A stretch of DNA of 64,000 nucleotides from Acidobacteriota bacterium (GCA_029263315.1 JAJCXR010000042.1:186001-250000), one strand, 5' to 3'; shown: positions 8,617 through 17,959, numbered from the stretch's first letter. Translations and numbers: made by a program. The notes: generated by a model from the letters alone, not told the origin.

Positions 8617-9792
8617 TCAGGAAGTGATCTTCGTGCAATCGCTTCCACCCAACGTTTGGCAAATCCACTTCAGAGGATCACTGTTTTGGACGAGCTCCAT
8701 GTGCGTCGTGCTGGGGAACAATTTGCTCTCCTGCATCGCCAAGTCACTGATCAACTTGGTCAAGACATTGCCGTCGCCATCGGTGGTGGTCTTCGAGCCA
8801 TCGCTGGGCAATACCTCGTCGCCGCTGTAGGTGGCGACGACAAAATCGTAGGTTTCTTCGCCGGAGCCATAGCCGAGGTAGCCGATCTCATAAAGACCAA
8901 TAAGAAAGGAATCATTTTTTGTCGTCAGCGCAGCCAAAGCAGTATTCCAAGCCCCAACCGTCGCCAGGATAGAAGTTTGCACGCACGAATCCATGCTGAT
9001 CTCACCGCTACCGTCGAGGTAGTAAGCTTGAGTCCACGTCTGCAGAGAATTGTTGATATTCAGAAATGCACTGGTGCCTCCGGTATCGGCGGTGTCAGGA
9101 TCAGGGCTCAACATGGAAGAAGGGCAGATTTGATAGATTCCCGGCATGGTGGTCAAGATTCCTTTCCACTCCTCCTTCTCTTCATCTGTCGCATCACTCG
9201 ACACCGGGCTTTCGCCAAAAACAAGCCTGTAGTAAGCCTCGACGGTACCATAGAAAGGCGGCGCCATGAAGACGACTTTGTCGAAATTGTCGAAATTGTA
9301 GGGACTGGCGGAAAGGTAGATCATCATCGCCAGACAACCCATGCTGTGGCATACGACACTGACTAGGTCATTGGCTTCGACCACGGCACTGATGCGACTT
9401 GCCAGAGAGCTCTGCTTGGAGATTTGAGACGAACCGTTCACCGTCTCGTCGAGATCGTACCTCCAGTCAAAGTACAGTTGATGCACGTTCTCAGACCCAA
9501 ACTGCTGGTTCAGCATGTCGACGAGGGCCGAGTAGCCGTTGCTCCCCAAGTAACCCGTCGAACCGTCACTCCCCAAGGCAGAAGTATCCGTGACAATGCC
9601 CGTCACTTGGGAATCGTACTTTGCGGTCGCCGTACCTTTGCTGGTGTCAACACTCATTGCCAGGAGACCGGCATTCCCGTTGGCGGAAAACGTTCCTGGC
9701 CACGCCTGAACATAGGGGTCCGAGGTAGACTCCCGCGCTTCAATGATGCTGCCGAAGAGACCGGGGACGACGATGATTTGATGATCGCTCAT
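8617..9792 (-). CDS. LCAT-like alpha/beta-hydrolase (lipase/acyltransferase family)
   Basis: 391 residues. It begins 'HQIIVVPGLFGSIIE', the strand and oxyanion turn typical of lecithin:cholesterol acyltransferase-like hydrolases. The nucleophile elbow is CHSMGC with Ser150, followed by 'VVFMAPPFYGTVEAYYRL', which resembles the family's loop after the elbow. An Asp and a His near the C-terminus could complete the triad (candidate 'YSGDEVLPSDGS' and 'STTHMELV'). There is no signal peptide, so it acts in the cytoplasm unless exported another way. The start is firm: AGGAG lies seven bases before ATG. Base composition is less GC-rich than in the flanking genes, which hints at acquisition. It could be a phospholipase, lipase or acyltransferase; the sequence does not say which. 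Confidence 0.7.
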   Translation of the reverse strand: MSDHQIIVVPGLFGSIIEARESTSDPYVQAWPGTFSANGNAGLLAMSVDTSKGTATAKYDSQVTGIVTDTSALGSDGSTGYLGSNGYSALVDMLNQQFGSENVHQLYFDWRYDLDETVNGSSQISKQSSLASRISAVVEANDLVSVVCHSMGCLAMMIYLSASPYNFDNFDKVVFMAPPFYGTVEAYYRLVFGESPVSSDATDEEKEEWKGILTTMPGIYQICPSSMLSPDPDTADTGGTSAFLNINNSLQTWTQAYYLDGSGEISMDSCVQTSILATVGAWNTALAALTTKNDSFLIGLYEIGYLGYGSGEETYDFVVATYSGDEVLPSDGSKTTTDGDGNVLTKLISDLAMQESKLFPSTTHMELVQNSDPLKWICQTLGGSDCTKITS

Positions 9793-10390
9793 GGATTGAC
9801 TCCTGTTCTTTCAAAAGCTCAGATACCAACTTTGCGATGGATCGACTGAGCCGGTGAAAGAACATAAAAACGTGATAGGTATCGATTCGAGAGTCGACTT
9901 TATCTTGCATTCCGCAATGTCGTCTCCGGTTCAACTCAGAACCGAAGCTCTCGAAGGTGCGTTACCCAACAAGGCGCAGGAACCCTCAAGAATGTGTCGT
10001 TTATTTTTTTGATCGATTCAGTCCGTGATGGTCTTCCCTCAGACCCTCGACCCTCCCGCGACGTGCCTCGGCAAAGACGGCTGGGCATCCGAAGCCCGCT
10101 CTTTTTCCTAGGCATTGTCCCTGACCCATCATGTCAATGATATGTCCCTGGTGATCCGATCGCTAGTTGCTAGTGAGTAGACCGCTAGTCAGTAGTCGAG
10201 TCAGTAGTCCGCTAGTCAGTAGTCCGCTAGTCAGTAGCCTGCTAGTCAGTAGCCCGCTAGTCAGTAGATCGCGGTGCCAGCGAGCTGTCCGTTGAGCTCC
10301 AATCCATCCTGATTCCACGACCACGATGCGTCACAGCGTCGGAGTCTTTCCTAGGCGACAGCCGTGTCACCGCCTGTATCGGAGCCCGTC
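9793..10390. other. 598-bp intergenic region with a 15-bp repeat array
   Basis: This region lies between the divergent lipase gene and the exported-protein cluster. It holds the lipase ribosome binding site, a T-rich stretch around 9995-10010 and the tandem repeats at 10162-10270. No ORF in it looks real. Promoters for both flanking genes are expected here, but I could not pick -35/-10 boxes with confidence. Confidence 0.6.
10162..10270. repeat. 15-bp tandem repeat array (GCTAGTCAGTAGTCC type)
   Basis: Four regular 15-bp units start at 10211, 10226, 10241 and 10256 and differ only in the last three bases. They are preceded by shorter, degenerate copies back to about 10162. CTAG and CAGTAG recur throughout. 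There are no unique spacers, so this is a minisatellite and not a CRISPR array. It sits about 120 bases upstream of the first gene of the exported-protein cluster. Confidence 0.85.
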
Positions 10391-12892
10391 ATGAAGAAGC
10401 CGAACCGAGTCCTCAGATCCATTTCTCCCTTCGCTCGCGCCCTACCCCACAGCTTGCGCCACAGCCTGCACCTCAGCCTGTGGCGGCCTCTCCGCATGCT
10501 GAGCTTGTGCCTCTTGCCTTTGGCGATGGCGGCTTCAGCTGCTGGGCAAGTTCCCACCACTCTCAACTACCAAGGTCGCCTGCTGCAAAATACGACGGAC
10601 CAAGACGCGGTCAATGGCAGCGTCGACATCCTGTTTTCGATTTGGACCGGCCCCTCGGACGACCTGAAGGCAGAGCAGATCTGGAGCGAGATGTGGACCG
10701 GCGTCAGCGTCTCGAACGGCATCTTCAGCGTCATGTTGGGCAGCAACGGCACGCCGATCGAGCCGCAGGAATTCCAGGACGACTCCAGTCTCTACTTGCA
10801 GCTCGAGGTCGACGGCGAAACCCTCACCCCCCGCCAACAGCTGGGCTCGACACCGTTCGCCTTCGTCGACGATCCAGACAACGAATTGCAGGACTTGTCC
10901 CTGACGGAAGATACGCTAGAGCTGACTCAATCAGGCGTCAGCGTCGATCTTTCGGCCTACGATCAGGATCTCGATCTGGCGGGCAATAGCTTGAGCCTGT
11001 CCGGCGACCCCACCCCCGTCGACCTCTCTCCTTACATCGACGACACGGACGAGCAAGACCTCGAGCTGACGGCCAATACCCTGAGCTTGACCAACGATCC
11101 GACCACCGTCGATCTCGCTCCCTATCTCGACAACACCGACGAGCAGGATCTTTCCCTATCGGGCAACACCCTGGCCCTGAGCAACGATCCGAGCCACGTC
11201 GACTTGGCCCCCTACCTCGACAACACCGATGCCCAAGACCTGTCGTTGGCGGGCAATAGCCTAGCGCTGACCAACGACGGCACGCCGGTGGACCTGGCGC
11301 CTTACCTCGACAATACCGACGGGCAGAGCTTGTCCCTCTCCGGCGATACCTTGACCATCTCGGGCAGCGACTCGTCGGTGGACCTCGGCGACGCGGTGGA
11401 ATTCTCCTCCCTGTCGAGCCGCTTGACCGCCGTCGAAGCGGCCCTCACCCGTCGCGTCTTCGTCAGCTCCCAAACCTATGTCGGCAATAGCCTCGGCGGC
11501 CTCTCCGGCGCCGACGCCAAGTGCCAGGCCCTGGCCGATGCCGAGGGCCTCAACGGCCGTTTCCGCGCTTGGTTGAGCGACTCCACGACCGACGTCAACG
11601 GCCGCCTCGACCGTCTCGGTTTCTTCGAGTTGGTGAACGGCGCCCCGGTGGCCGACAGCTGGGCCGCCCTCACCGATGGCACCCTGAGCAATGCCATCGC
11701 TGCCGATGAAGCCGGCAATGAAGTTGTCGGTGCGGCCCGCGTGTGGACCGGCACAGAGATCGACTGTAGCGCCGCCAGCGATCTCTGCAGCGATTGGAAC
11801 GGCCTCGGCGAAAGCGGACAGAGCGGTACTGCAACCGCCGACGACAGTTCCTGGACCGCCGCCATCGAGGCCGATGATTGCTCCGCCACCGGCCGCCTCT
11901 ACTGCTTCGAGCAGGTGGCGATCGGCGTCGACGATCAAATGTTGTCCTTGGTGGGCGATGAGCTGCGGCTGACCTCGGACAATGGCACCGACGTGATCGA
12001 TCTCTCGGCCTTCCTCGACGACACCACCCTCGACAATCAAGTGCTGTCCCTATCCGGGAGCTCACTGCTGCTGACCTCCGACGACGGCACCGACAGCGTC
12101 AGCCTGGCGAGCTTTCTCGACAACACCGACCAGCAGACCCTCGACCTGACGGCCGATACACTCACCGTCTCGGGCAGCGGCTCGACCGTCGATCTAGCGG
12201 CCTACCTCGACAATACCGATGCCCAGACCCTCAACCTGACGGGCGATACCCTCACCATCTCCGAAAGCGGCTCGGCCATCGACCTGGCGGCCTACCTCGA
12301 CAATACCGACAGCCAAACCTTGACCGTCTCCGGCAACAACCTCGTCATTTCGAACGGCAATACCGTCAGCCTTAGCGCCTTCAAGGACAACACCGACAAT
12401 CAGGACATCAACAGCGTCCTGTCCAACGGCGCCAACGCCAATAACCGCGACATCTACAACCTCGACGACGTCGACATCGACAAGCTGACCATCGACGATT
12501 CCTTCGAGTGCGATGCCAGCAGCGCCGCCTGCATCGACACCGAGCACATCGAAAACGACGCCATCGGCGGCAACGATATCCAGGACAACATCTACATCCT
12601 GCACATCGATTGCAACGGCTCATGCGCCGACATGTCGATGAAGGAGGCCTGCAATGTCATCGAGAACCTGCGTGGCTTGAGCGTCGAGGTGGAGCTCATC
12701 GGCGTGTCGTGTGTCTATGACATTCCGTCGACCACCGGCAACGGCTTCGTCGCCTGCAACGACGGTACCGAGGACATCGGCGACAACGAATGTCGCGCCT
12801 TCAATCTGCGCACCCTCGGCGACATCCCGTGCATCGACGGCACCGGCACCGACGCCATGGTGACCTGCCTCGAAACCGACATCGCGAAATGA
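10391..12892 (+). CDS. Exported repeat protein with tail-fibre-like units around a DUF1554-like domain
   Basis: 833 residues from ATG 10391, which has GGAG about seven bases upstream; a GTG at 10364 would only lengthen the basic N-terminus. A signal peptide ends near 'AMAASAAGQ'. Next comes 'TTLNYQGRLLQN', a start common in exported proteins with phage-tail-like repeats. Units of about 25 residues with 'DLSLSGNTLALSND' and 'VDLAPYLDNTD' follow, six before and five after a globular insert (about 360-505). The insert begins 'RRVFVSSQTYVG' and has paired Cys and 'RAWLSDST', like the DUF1554 lectin-like domain described in Leptospira. The repeats suggest an elongated beta-structured, trimeric surface fibre displaying the inserted domain. 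The C-terminal 120 residues are Cys-rich and unassigned. It is first of four co-directional genes, with 13 bases to the next. Confidence 0.65.
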   Translation: MKKPNRVLRSISPFARALPHSLRHSLHLSLWRPLRMLSLCLLPLAMAASAAGQVPTTLNYQGRLLQNTTDQDAVNGSVDILFSIWTGPSDDLKAEQIWSEMWTGVSVSNGIFSVMLGSNGTPIEPQEFQDDSSLYLQLEVDGETLTPRQQLGSTPFAFVDDPDNELQDLSLTEDTLELTQSGVSVDLSAYDQDLDLAGNSLSLSGDPTPVDLSPYIDDTDEQDLELTANTLSLTNDPTTVDLAPYLDNTDEQDLSLSGNTLALSNDPSHVDLAPYLDNTDAQDLSLAGNSLALTNDGTPVDLAPYLDNTDGQSLSLSGDTLTISGSDSSVDLGDAVEFSSLSSRLTAVEAALTRRVFVSSQTYVGNSLGGLSGADAKCQALADAEGLNGRFRAWLSDSTTDVNGRLDRLGFFELVNGAPVADSWAALTDGTLSNAIAADEAGNEVVGAARVWTGTEIDCSAASDLCSDWNGLGESGQSGTATADDSSWTAAIEADDCSATGRLYCFEQVAIGVDDQMLSLVGDELRLTSDNGTDVIDLSAFLDDTTLDNQVLSLSGSSLLLTSDDGTDSVSLASFLDNTDQQTLDLTADTLTVSGSGSTVDLAAYLDNTDAQTLNLTGDTLTISESGSAIDLAAYLDNTDSQTLTVSGNNLVISNGNTVSLSAFKDNTDNQDINSVLSNGANANNRDIYNLDDVDIDKLTIDDSFECDASSAACIDTEHIENDAIGGNDIQDNIYILHIDCNGSCADMSMKEACNVIENLRGLSVEVELIGVSCVYDIPSTTGNGFVACNDGTEDIGDNECRAFNLRTLGDIPCIDGTGTDAMVTCLETDIAK

Positions 12893-12905
12893 GGGGCTGA
12901 GCAGC

Positions 12906-15149
12906 ATGCATTTCCAAACGCGCCTCGCCTCGGGGCCCCCTGACCGTCGGCAACGCAGCGGCCCCGGTGGCTGGTGGCTGTTTCTTCTCTTGCCCCTGAT
13001 CGCTCTCTCGACCTCGACAGCCGGTGGCCAAACGCCCCAGTCCAGCAGCTTCGTGCTGCACCAGGACACGGTGAACGCCGCGGGCGACACCATCACCTCG
13101 GCGTCCTATGTGGTGGATGCGTCGTTGTCCCAGCCGGCCACCGTGGGTGCCACCAGCTCCACGTCCTACATCGTTCAATCGGGCTTTTGGACTGGTCTCT
13201 CGGTCCGGCGGGTGCTGCGTATCGGCGGGGCCGGCACCGGCGAAGGCACGGTGAGCGGTCCGGGCATCGCCTGCACCCTCAGCGCCGGAAGCGCTAGCGG
13301 CGACTGCACCGAGACCTACCTCGACGGTGAGGTCGTCGAGCTAGTTGCCGTGGCCGAGGCTTCCAACCAATTCGACGGCTGGGCGAGCTGCGACGCCATG
13401 TCGACCACCACGACGACGGACGATACCTGCGAGGTCACCGTCGCTGCCGGCCGCACCGTGGTCGCCACCTTCACCTTGCAGGGTGCCCTCGGCAATCGCC
13501 TGTGGCGCGATGTCGACGGCGACGGCAGCCAGGATGCCGGCGAGCCGGGGCTCAACGGCGTCACCGTGGTGCTACAGGATGGCGGCAGCTTCTCGCAAAG
13601 CACCGTCACCGCCGGCGACGGTGACTACTCCTTTTTTGAGGTGCCTCCAGGGCCCTACACCGTCACCATCGTAACCTCGACGCTGCCCGCTGGTGTTGTG
13701 CCCAGCTTCGACGCCGACGGCACGGCGACACCTCACCAAGCGGAAGTGACCGTAGTTTCCGGCGACCATCTGATGACCGTGGACTTCGGCTACCAGCCCC
13801 AAATCAACCTGGCCATCGACAAGATCGACGACGTCGATCCGCTACCCGGCGGCGAAACCTTGACCTACACCATCACGGTGCAGAACCTCGGTCCGGGCAT
13901 TGCAACAAACGTTGTCGTGACGGACAATCTGCCGACTGGCACCCAACGGCTCGAGACCGTCGGCTGTGCGGAGGACCCTGTCGGCACGCCGCAATGCTCC
14001 CTCGGGGATCTGGCGGTGGGCGCCAGTGTCAGCTTCAGCCTCGAGGTGTCGATCGATCTCAAGCCGCCCAGCTCGATCACCAATAGGGCCAGCGTCTCGG
14101 CCACCGAGGTCGACCTCGACCACGGTGACAACGAAGCCAGCCAGACGACGACCCTCGATGCCGATCCGCCGGAGGTGGCCCTGGTCAGTGTCGATCCGGC
14201 CACCGCCGACGGCGAGCTCACCGCCTGCGAGACGGTGCACGCGCAACCGGTGGAGCGCTTTGCCGTGACCTTCGACGAGCCGATGTTCGACCCGGCGGGC
14301 AACAGCGACCCCAACGACGTCACCAACCCGGCAAATTGGTCGTTGATCGCCGCCGGGCCGGACGTCGAGCTGCAAACGACAGCCTGCGGCGAGCCGGTCG
14401 GCGACGATGTCAGCGTGCCGATCACCGGAGTCTTCTATGACGAGCCGACCCGGGTAGCGATCCTCGAGCTCGAGGGGCCCCTCCTTCCGGCGCTGCATCG
14501 CCTCATGGCCTGTGGCTCCAACGCCCTCGTCGATCGCGGCGGTACGCCCCTCGACGGTGACGGCGATGGTCTTGCTGGCGACGATTTCAGCCGTCGCCTG
14601 CGGACCGATCCACGCAACGGCCTGGCCAACGGCCACTTCGACTGCGACTTGGCCGACTGGGTTCTGAGCAGCGACGATGCCGCCGAAATCACCCACAGCG
14701 CGACGGACCACGACGCTTCCGATGACTCGGGCTCGGCCCGCATCGTCACCTTGTCGGAGGGCACGGATTTTGTGCTGGCCCAATGCGTCCGAGTCGAGGG
14801 TGACCAGCTCGAGATCAGTGGCAATGTGCGGGTCGATACCGCCGGAGTCGGTGTCGAGCTGGGCTGCTACTTCTACGATGGGCCGGCTTGTGGCGGCGTC
14901 GCTTCACCATTCTCCGGAGGCGCAACGTTGCTCGCCGGAGGCGATATCGATCTGTGGTTGAGCTTCTACGAACCCATCGCGCCGCCCCCGGGCAGCCAAT
15001 CGGCGGCCTGCTCGATCAAGCTGGTCGACATCACGGCGGGCAGCTTCGAAGCCTTTATCGATCACTTGAGCCTGAGCACTGACCCGGCACTTTTTGAGGA
15101 TGGATTCGAGTCCGGCGACGCCACGGCTTGGTCCACGGAGACACCATGA
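12906..15149 (+). CDS. Exported multidomain protein (SdrD-like B, DUF11) with DGFESGD C-terminal tail
   Basis: 747 residues with a signal peptide (about 1-37). Residues about 100-195 contain 'GEGTVSGPGIAC' and 'FDGWASCD', a small repeat domain seen in many surface proteins. A SdrD B-like Ca-binding fold follows (about 197-298, 'RDVDGDGSQDAGEPGLNG'). Then a DUF11 domain ('LTYTITVQNLGPGIATNVVV', about 300-420), a poorly defined beta-rich region, and a jelly-roll-like part ('NGLANGHFDCDLADWVLSS'). The last 20 residues read 'LFEDGFESGDATAWS...', nearly identical to the end of the protein at 29836-31491. The role is extracellular and probably structural or adhesive. The stop overlaps the next start (ATGA), so the two genes are probably translationally coupled. 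Confidence 0.65.
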   Translation: MHFQTRLASGPPDRRQRSGPGGWWLFLLLPLIALSTSTAGGQTPQSSSFVLHQDTVNAAGDTITSASYVVDASLSQPATVGATSSTSYIVQSGFWTGLSVRRVLRIGGAGTGEGTVSGPGIACTLSAGSASGDCTETYLDGEVVELVAVAEASNQFDGWASCDAMSTTTTTDDTCEVTVAAGRTVVATFTLQGALGNRLWRDVDGDGSQDAGEPGLNGVTVVLQDGGSFSQSTVTAGDGDYSFFEVPPGPYTVTIVTSTLPAGVVPSFDADGTATPHQAEVTVVSGDHLMTVDFGYQPQINLAIDKIDDVDPLPGGETLTYTITVQNLGPGIATNVVVTDNLPTGTQRLETVGCAEDPVGTPQCSLGDLAVGASVSFSLEVSIDLKPPSSITNRASVSATEVDLDHGDNEASQTTTLDADPPEVALVSVDPATADGELTACETVHAQPVERFAVTFDEPMFDPAGNSDPNDVTNPANWSLIAAGPDVELQTTACGEPVGDDVSVPITGVFYDEPTRVAILELEGPLLPALHRLMACGSNALVDRGGTPLDGDGDGLAGDDFSRRLRTDPRNGLANGHFDCDLADWVLSSDDAAEITHSATDHDASDDSGSARIVTLSEGTDFVLAQCVRVEGDQLEISGNVRVDTAGVGVELGCYFYDGPACGGVASPFSGGATLLAGGDIDLWLSFYEPIAPPPGSQSAACSIKLVDITAGSFEAFIDHLSLSTDPALFEDGFESGDATAWSTETP

Positions 15150-16042
15150 CTCGGATTACGGACAATGTTCGCCATCTCAGACCGCTGGTGCTGGGACTGA
15201 TTCTCCTGGGATGCGCCCCGGCCCTGCTCGCCGAGCCGAGCTCCGTGCCGGCGCCATGGCAGTTTCGAGCTTTGGAGCCGCTAACCACCTCCCCGGCCCT
15301 CGATGGTCTCGAAGCCAACGACATCGAGCTGGTGCTCGACGACGGCACGACCGAAGGGGCGTTGGGTGTGGGCACCATCGCGGCACAGCAATTTCTGTGG
15401 TTCCAGGTCTTCGCAGCGCCCGCCGACTTTGACCTCAAAGAAGTCTGGGTCCTCTTTCCCAGCGATCCGGCCATCACGCCGGGGTCTCCGGTACAGCTGG
15501 TCATCTACCAGGACGAAGATACGGACCCGAGCAGTGGCGCAACACTGCTGCGAGCCGTCGACGCAGTCGTGCAAGTGGCCGATGGTCAAACCTTCTCGAT
15601 CTATCCATTGGCCGAACGGCTTGAATTCCGCGGCGGTGGCAACCTCTTGCTCGGCGTGGTCAATCGTTTTGTCACCAGCGGCGTCAGCCCGTCGAGCCAG
15701 CCGGCGGCCCTCGACACCACGGGCTCGCAACAACGGGCCTGGGTCGCCACTTGGACCACCGATCCCCCCGACCCACCGCACTTACCCTCCGACGAGAGCC
15801 TGTTCTTGGTCGATGACTTGATCGCCGGCAATTGGATGATCCGCGGCTTCGGCGTCGGAGCGCCGGTGGTCGATGTGCCGACCTTGAATACCTGGGGTGG
15901 TATCTTTCTGGCCTTGCTGCTCGCTACCGTGGCGATACGCCGCCTGCATAGAGGCCCTCCCGCTGCCCCCGTACTAGCGCGAAAAAACAAGATAGGTATC
16001 ATTATAAACTCAACAAAGTTTTTTTCTTATATGACTAAGTAA
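15146..16042 (+). CDS. Exported protein with IPTL-CTERM-like sorting signal
   Basis: 298 residues. The start is fixed by the ATGA overlap with the preceding gene; a longer GTG start at 15128 is less likely. A signal peptide with 'LILLGCAPALLAE' covers residues 1-29. The middle is a beta-rich domain of unknown function. Near 245 the sequence reads VPTLNTWG, then a hydrophobic stretch (GIFLALLLATVAI) and RRLHRG: motif, transmembrane helix and basic cluster, as in IPTL-CTERM signals that are thought to be handled by exosortase-type enzymes. Unusually, about 24 more residues follow (KNKIGIIINSTKFF and onward), encoded by strongly AT-rich DNA. That suggests the original stop was lost or an insertion extended the frame. 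No exosortase gene lies in the window. Confidence 0.65.
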   Translation: MTRITDNVRHLRPLVLGLILLGCAPALLAEPSSVPAPWQFRALEPLTTSPALDGLEANDIELVLDDGTTEGALGVGTIAAQQFLWFQVFAAPADFDLKEVWVLFPSDPAITPGSPVQLVIYQDEDTDPSSGATLLRAVDAVVQVADGQTFSIYPLAERLEFRGGGNLLLGVVNRFVTSGVSPSSQPAALDTTGSQQRAWVATWTTDPPDPPHLPSDESLFLVDDLIAGNWMIRGFGVGAPVVDVPTLNTWGGIFLALLLATVAIRRLHRGPPAAPVLARKNKIGIIINSTKFFSYMTK

Positions 16043-16064
16043 TGATCTAAAAAATATGAGCGCC
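15980..16064. other. AT-rich island between exported-protein genes
   Basis: About 80 bases of mostly A and T, with runs such as TATCATTATAAAC and GTTTTTTTCTTATATG, in a region otherwise near two-thirds GC. It encodes the odd tail of the IPTL-like protein and ends about 70 bases before the next ATG. It may hold the promoter of the gene at 16136 or be a small insertion; no inverted terminal repeats were seen. Confidence 0.5.
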
Positions 16065-16135
16065 CGCCTCTGGTTCTTACGCATAGATAAGGTAGAGACA
16101 CCCCAACTACCTCGGAATCAGAAAGGACTCAGATC

Positions 16136-17959
16136 ATGAAGCCTCAATGGAAAACCTTTTCACAACTCTCTCTGACCTTCATCTTGCTCGTCACCGCCTT
16201 GCTCACCCTGACCCTGTCGACGTCTGCCTCGCCCGTCACCACGCCGCACCCCGACGAACGTGTAGACATTACCTATTTCGAAGATTCACTCTACTTTGCT
16301 TCGGACCTCGCCTTCGAAGCCCTCGACCTCACCGTCGGTGAGCCCGGGGGCAAGGTCACCCACCTCAGCCTCGAAGGGCCCGGTGGCCTATCGTTCGAGT
16401 TGCTCGACGACTCTGGCGGCTTCCGCGCGGACGGCATCTATGCCTACGAGCTGCGGGGCACCCTCGAGACGGGTGAGAGCACGCTCCTGGACTCCGGGTT
16501 CTTCTCGGTCCGAGAGCGTTCCATCGTCTCGCCGCTATCGGCTGAGCTCGGCGAAGATACCCACAAGGACCAAACGATCACCGACAATCTCATCGTCGAC
16601 GGCAGCGCTTGCATCGGAGGTGATTGCGAGGATGGTGAGCTTTTCGGCTTCCACACGCTGATCCTGAAAGAGAACAATACACAGATTCGCTTCGAAGATA
16701 CCAGCGATGCTTTGGCTTTCCCTCGCCTTGACTGGGAGCTGAGGGCCAATGAAACCAACAATGGCGGAGCGGATCTCTTCACCATTGTGCAATGCAACGA
16801 CACCAGCTGCTCTCGAAACTTTACCATCATGGGGGACGCGCCCCAGAACGCCATGCTGATCGATGCCGAAGGCGATCTCGGCCTGGGCACCAGCGTGCCC
16901 GAAGTCGAAATTCATGTCGTCGACGGCAACTCACCGATCTTGCGCCTCGACCAAAACGGCTCGGAGGGCTACACACCGCAGGTTTGGGACATTGGCGCCA
17001 ATGAAGTGCAGTTCTTTATCCGCGATGAAACAAACAGCTCTAACCACCCATTTACGATCAAAGCCGGCGCCTCCCACTACTCGTTGTATATCGATGCCGC
17101 GGGCAATACCGGCCTCGGCACCAACTCGCCCAGCGCCAAGCTCGATGTCGACGGCGACATCGCCCTGGCCGGGCTGGTGGACGGTCGCGATGTCAGTGCC
17201 GACGGCGCAGCCTTCGACGGCCATCTCGGCGATCTCGCCAATCCGCATCAAGTCACCGCGGCGCAAGTCGGCGCCGATTCAGCGGGTACGGCCGCCAGCG
17301 AGGCGGCCAGCCAGTCCGCCGCCGCGGTGAGCGAGCACCAAACGACGTTCAACCACGACAACCTCCCTTCCGCTCTACCGGTGCCGATCAGCGAAGGGGG
17401 CACCGGTGCCAACGATGGCGCCGCAGCCCTCGCCGCCCTCGGTGGCGCTAGCCAGGCGAGCCTCGACGGCCACCTCGGCGACCGGGACAACCCCCATCAG
17501 GTCACCGCCGCGCAGGTGGGTGCCGATGCCGCGGGCACGGCCGTAGCAGAGGCTGCCAGTCAGTCCGCCGCTGCGGTGGGCGAGCACGAAACGGCGTTCA
17601 ACCACGGCAACCTCCCCTCCGCCTTGCCGGTTCCCGTGGCCGAGGGCGGCACCGGCGCCACCGACGCCGCCACGGCCCGCGCCAACTTGGGCCTCACCGT
17701 CGATAGCATCAAGGCCGGCATGATCGCTCCTTCGGCATTTTTCGGAGATCCGGCGACGGTGCGGGTAGACTTCGTGACCCCGTATCCTCCGGGTACCGGC
17801 TATGTCGTGATGGCCACCGCCAAGACCGGCGACAAGCGGCGCACCTACACGACCAATGTCTTGGCCCAGGATGAGCTCGGCTTCACGCTCACCCTAGGTC
17901 AACGAGCTCAACCCCCCTTCAAGGGAGTTGCCTGGTTGGTACGTCCGGTCGGCGAGTGA
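16136..17959 (+). CDS. Exported protein with phage-tail-fibre-like repeats
   Basis: 607 residues with a signal peptide (1-31) and AAAGGA eight bases before ATG. The N-terminal 110 residues form an Ig-like beta domain. Two segments 'GDLGLGTSVPEVEIHV' and 'GNTGLGTNSPSAKLDV' are the G.vGIGT..P...LdV repeat common in tail-fibre and adhesin stalks. Two copies of 'HLGDxxNPHQVTAAQVGAD' and of 'PxxEGGTGAxD' (about 360-520) are typical of phage tail fibres. A beta-rich C-terminal domain ends the protein. With its signal peptide it is more likely a cellular surface fibre that shares modules with phage than part of a prophage; no capsid, portal or tail-tube gene is nearby. It forms a group with the three genes upstream. 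Confidence 0.65.
   Translation: MKPQWKTFSQLSLTFILLVTALLTLTLSTSASPVTTPHPDERVDITYFEDSLYFASDLAFEALDLTVGEPGGKVTHLSLEGPGGLSFELLDDSGGFRADGIYAYELRGTLETGESTLLDSGFFSVRERSIVSPLSAELGEDTHKDQTITDNLIVDGSACIGGDCEDGELFGFHTLILKENNTQIRFEDTSDALAFPRLDWELRANETNNGGADLFTIVQCNDTSCSRNFTIMGDAPQNAMLIDAEGDLGLGTSVPEVEIHVVDGNSPILRLDQNGSEGYTPQVWDIGANEVQFFIRDETNSSNHPFTIKAGASHYSLYIDAAGNTGLGTNSPSAKLDVDGDIALAGLVDGRDVSADGAAFDGHLGDLANPHQVTAAQVGADSAGTAASEAASQSAAAVSEHQTTFNHDNLPSALPVPISEGGTGANDGAAALAALGGASQASLDGHLGDRDNPHQVTAAQVGADAAGTAVAEAASQSAAAVGEHETAFNHGNLPSALPVPVAEGGTGATDAATARANLGLTVDSIKAGMIAPSAFFGDPATVRVDFVTPYPPGTGYVVMATAKTGDKRRTYTTNVLAQDELGFTLTLGQRAQPPFKGVAWLVRPVGE

Noticed and set aside
10162..10270. CRISPR-like array
   Set aside because: Units are only 15 bp, directly adjacent and without unique spacers; no cas gene is present.
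16136..17959. Prophage tail-fibre gene
   Set aside because: The protein has a signal peptide, and no other phage structural, lysis or integrase genes are close.
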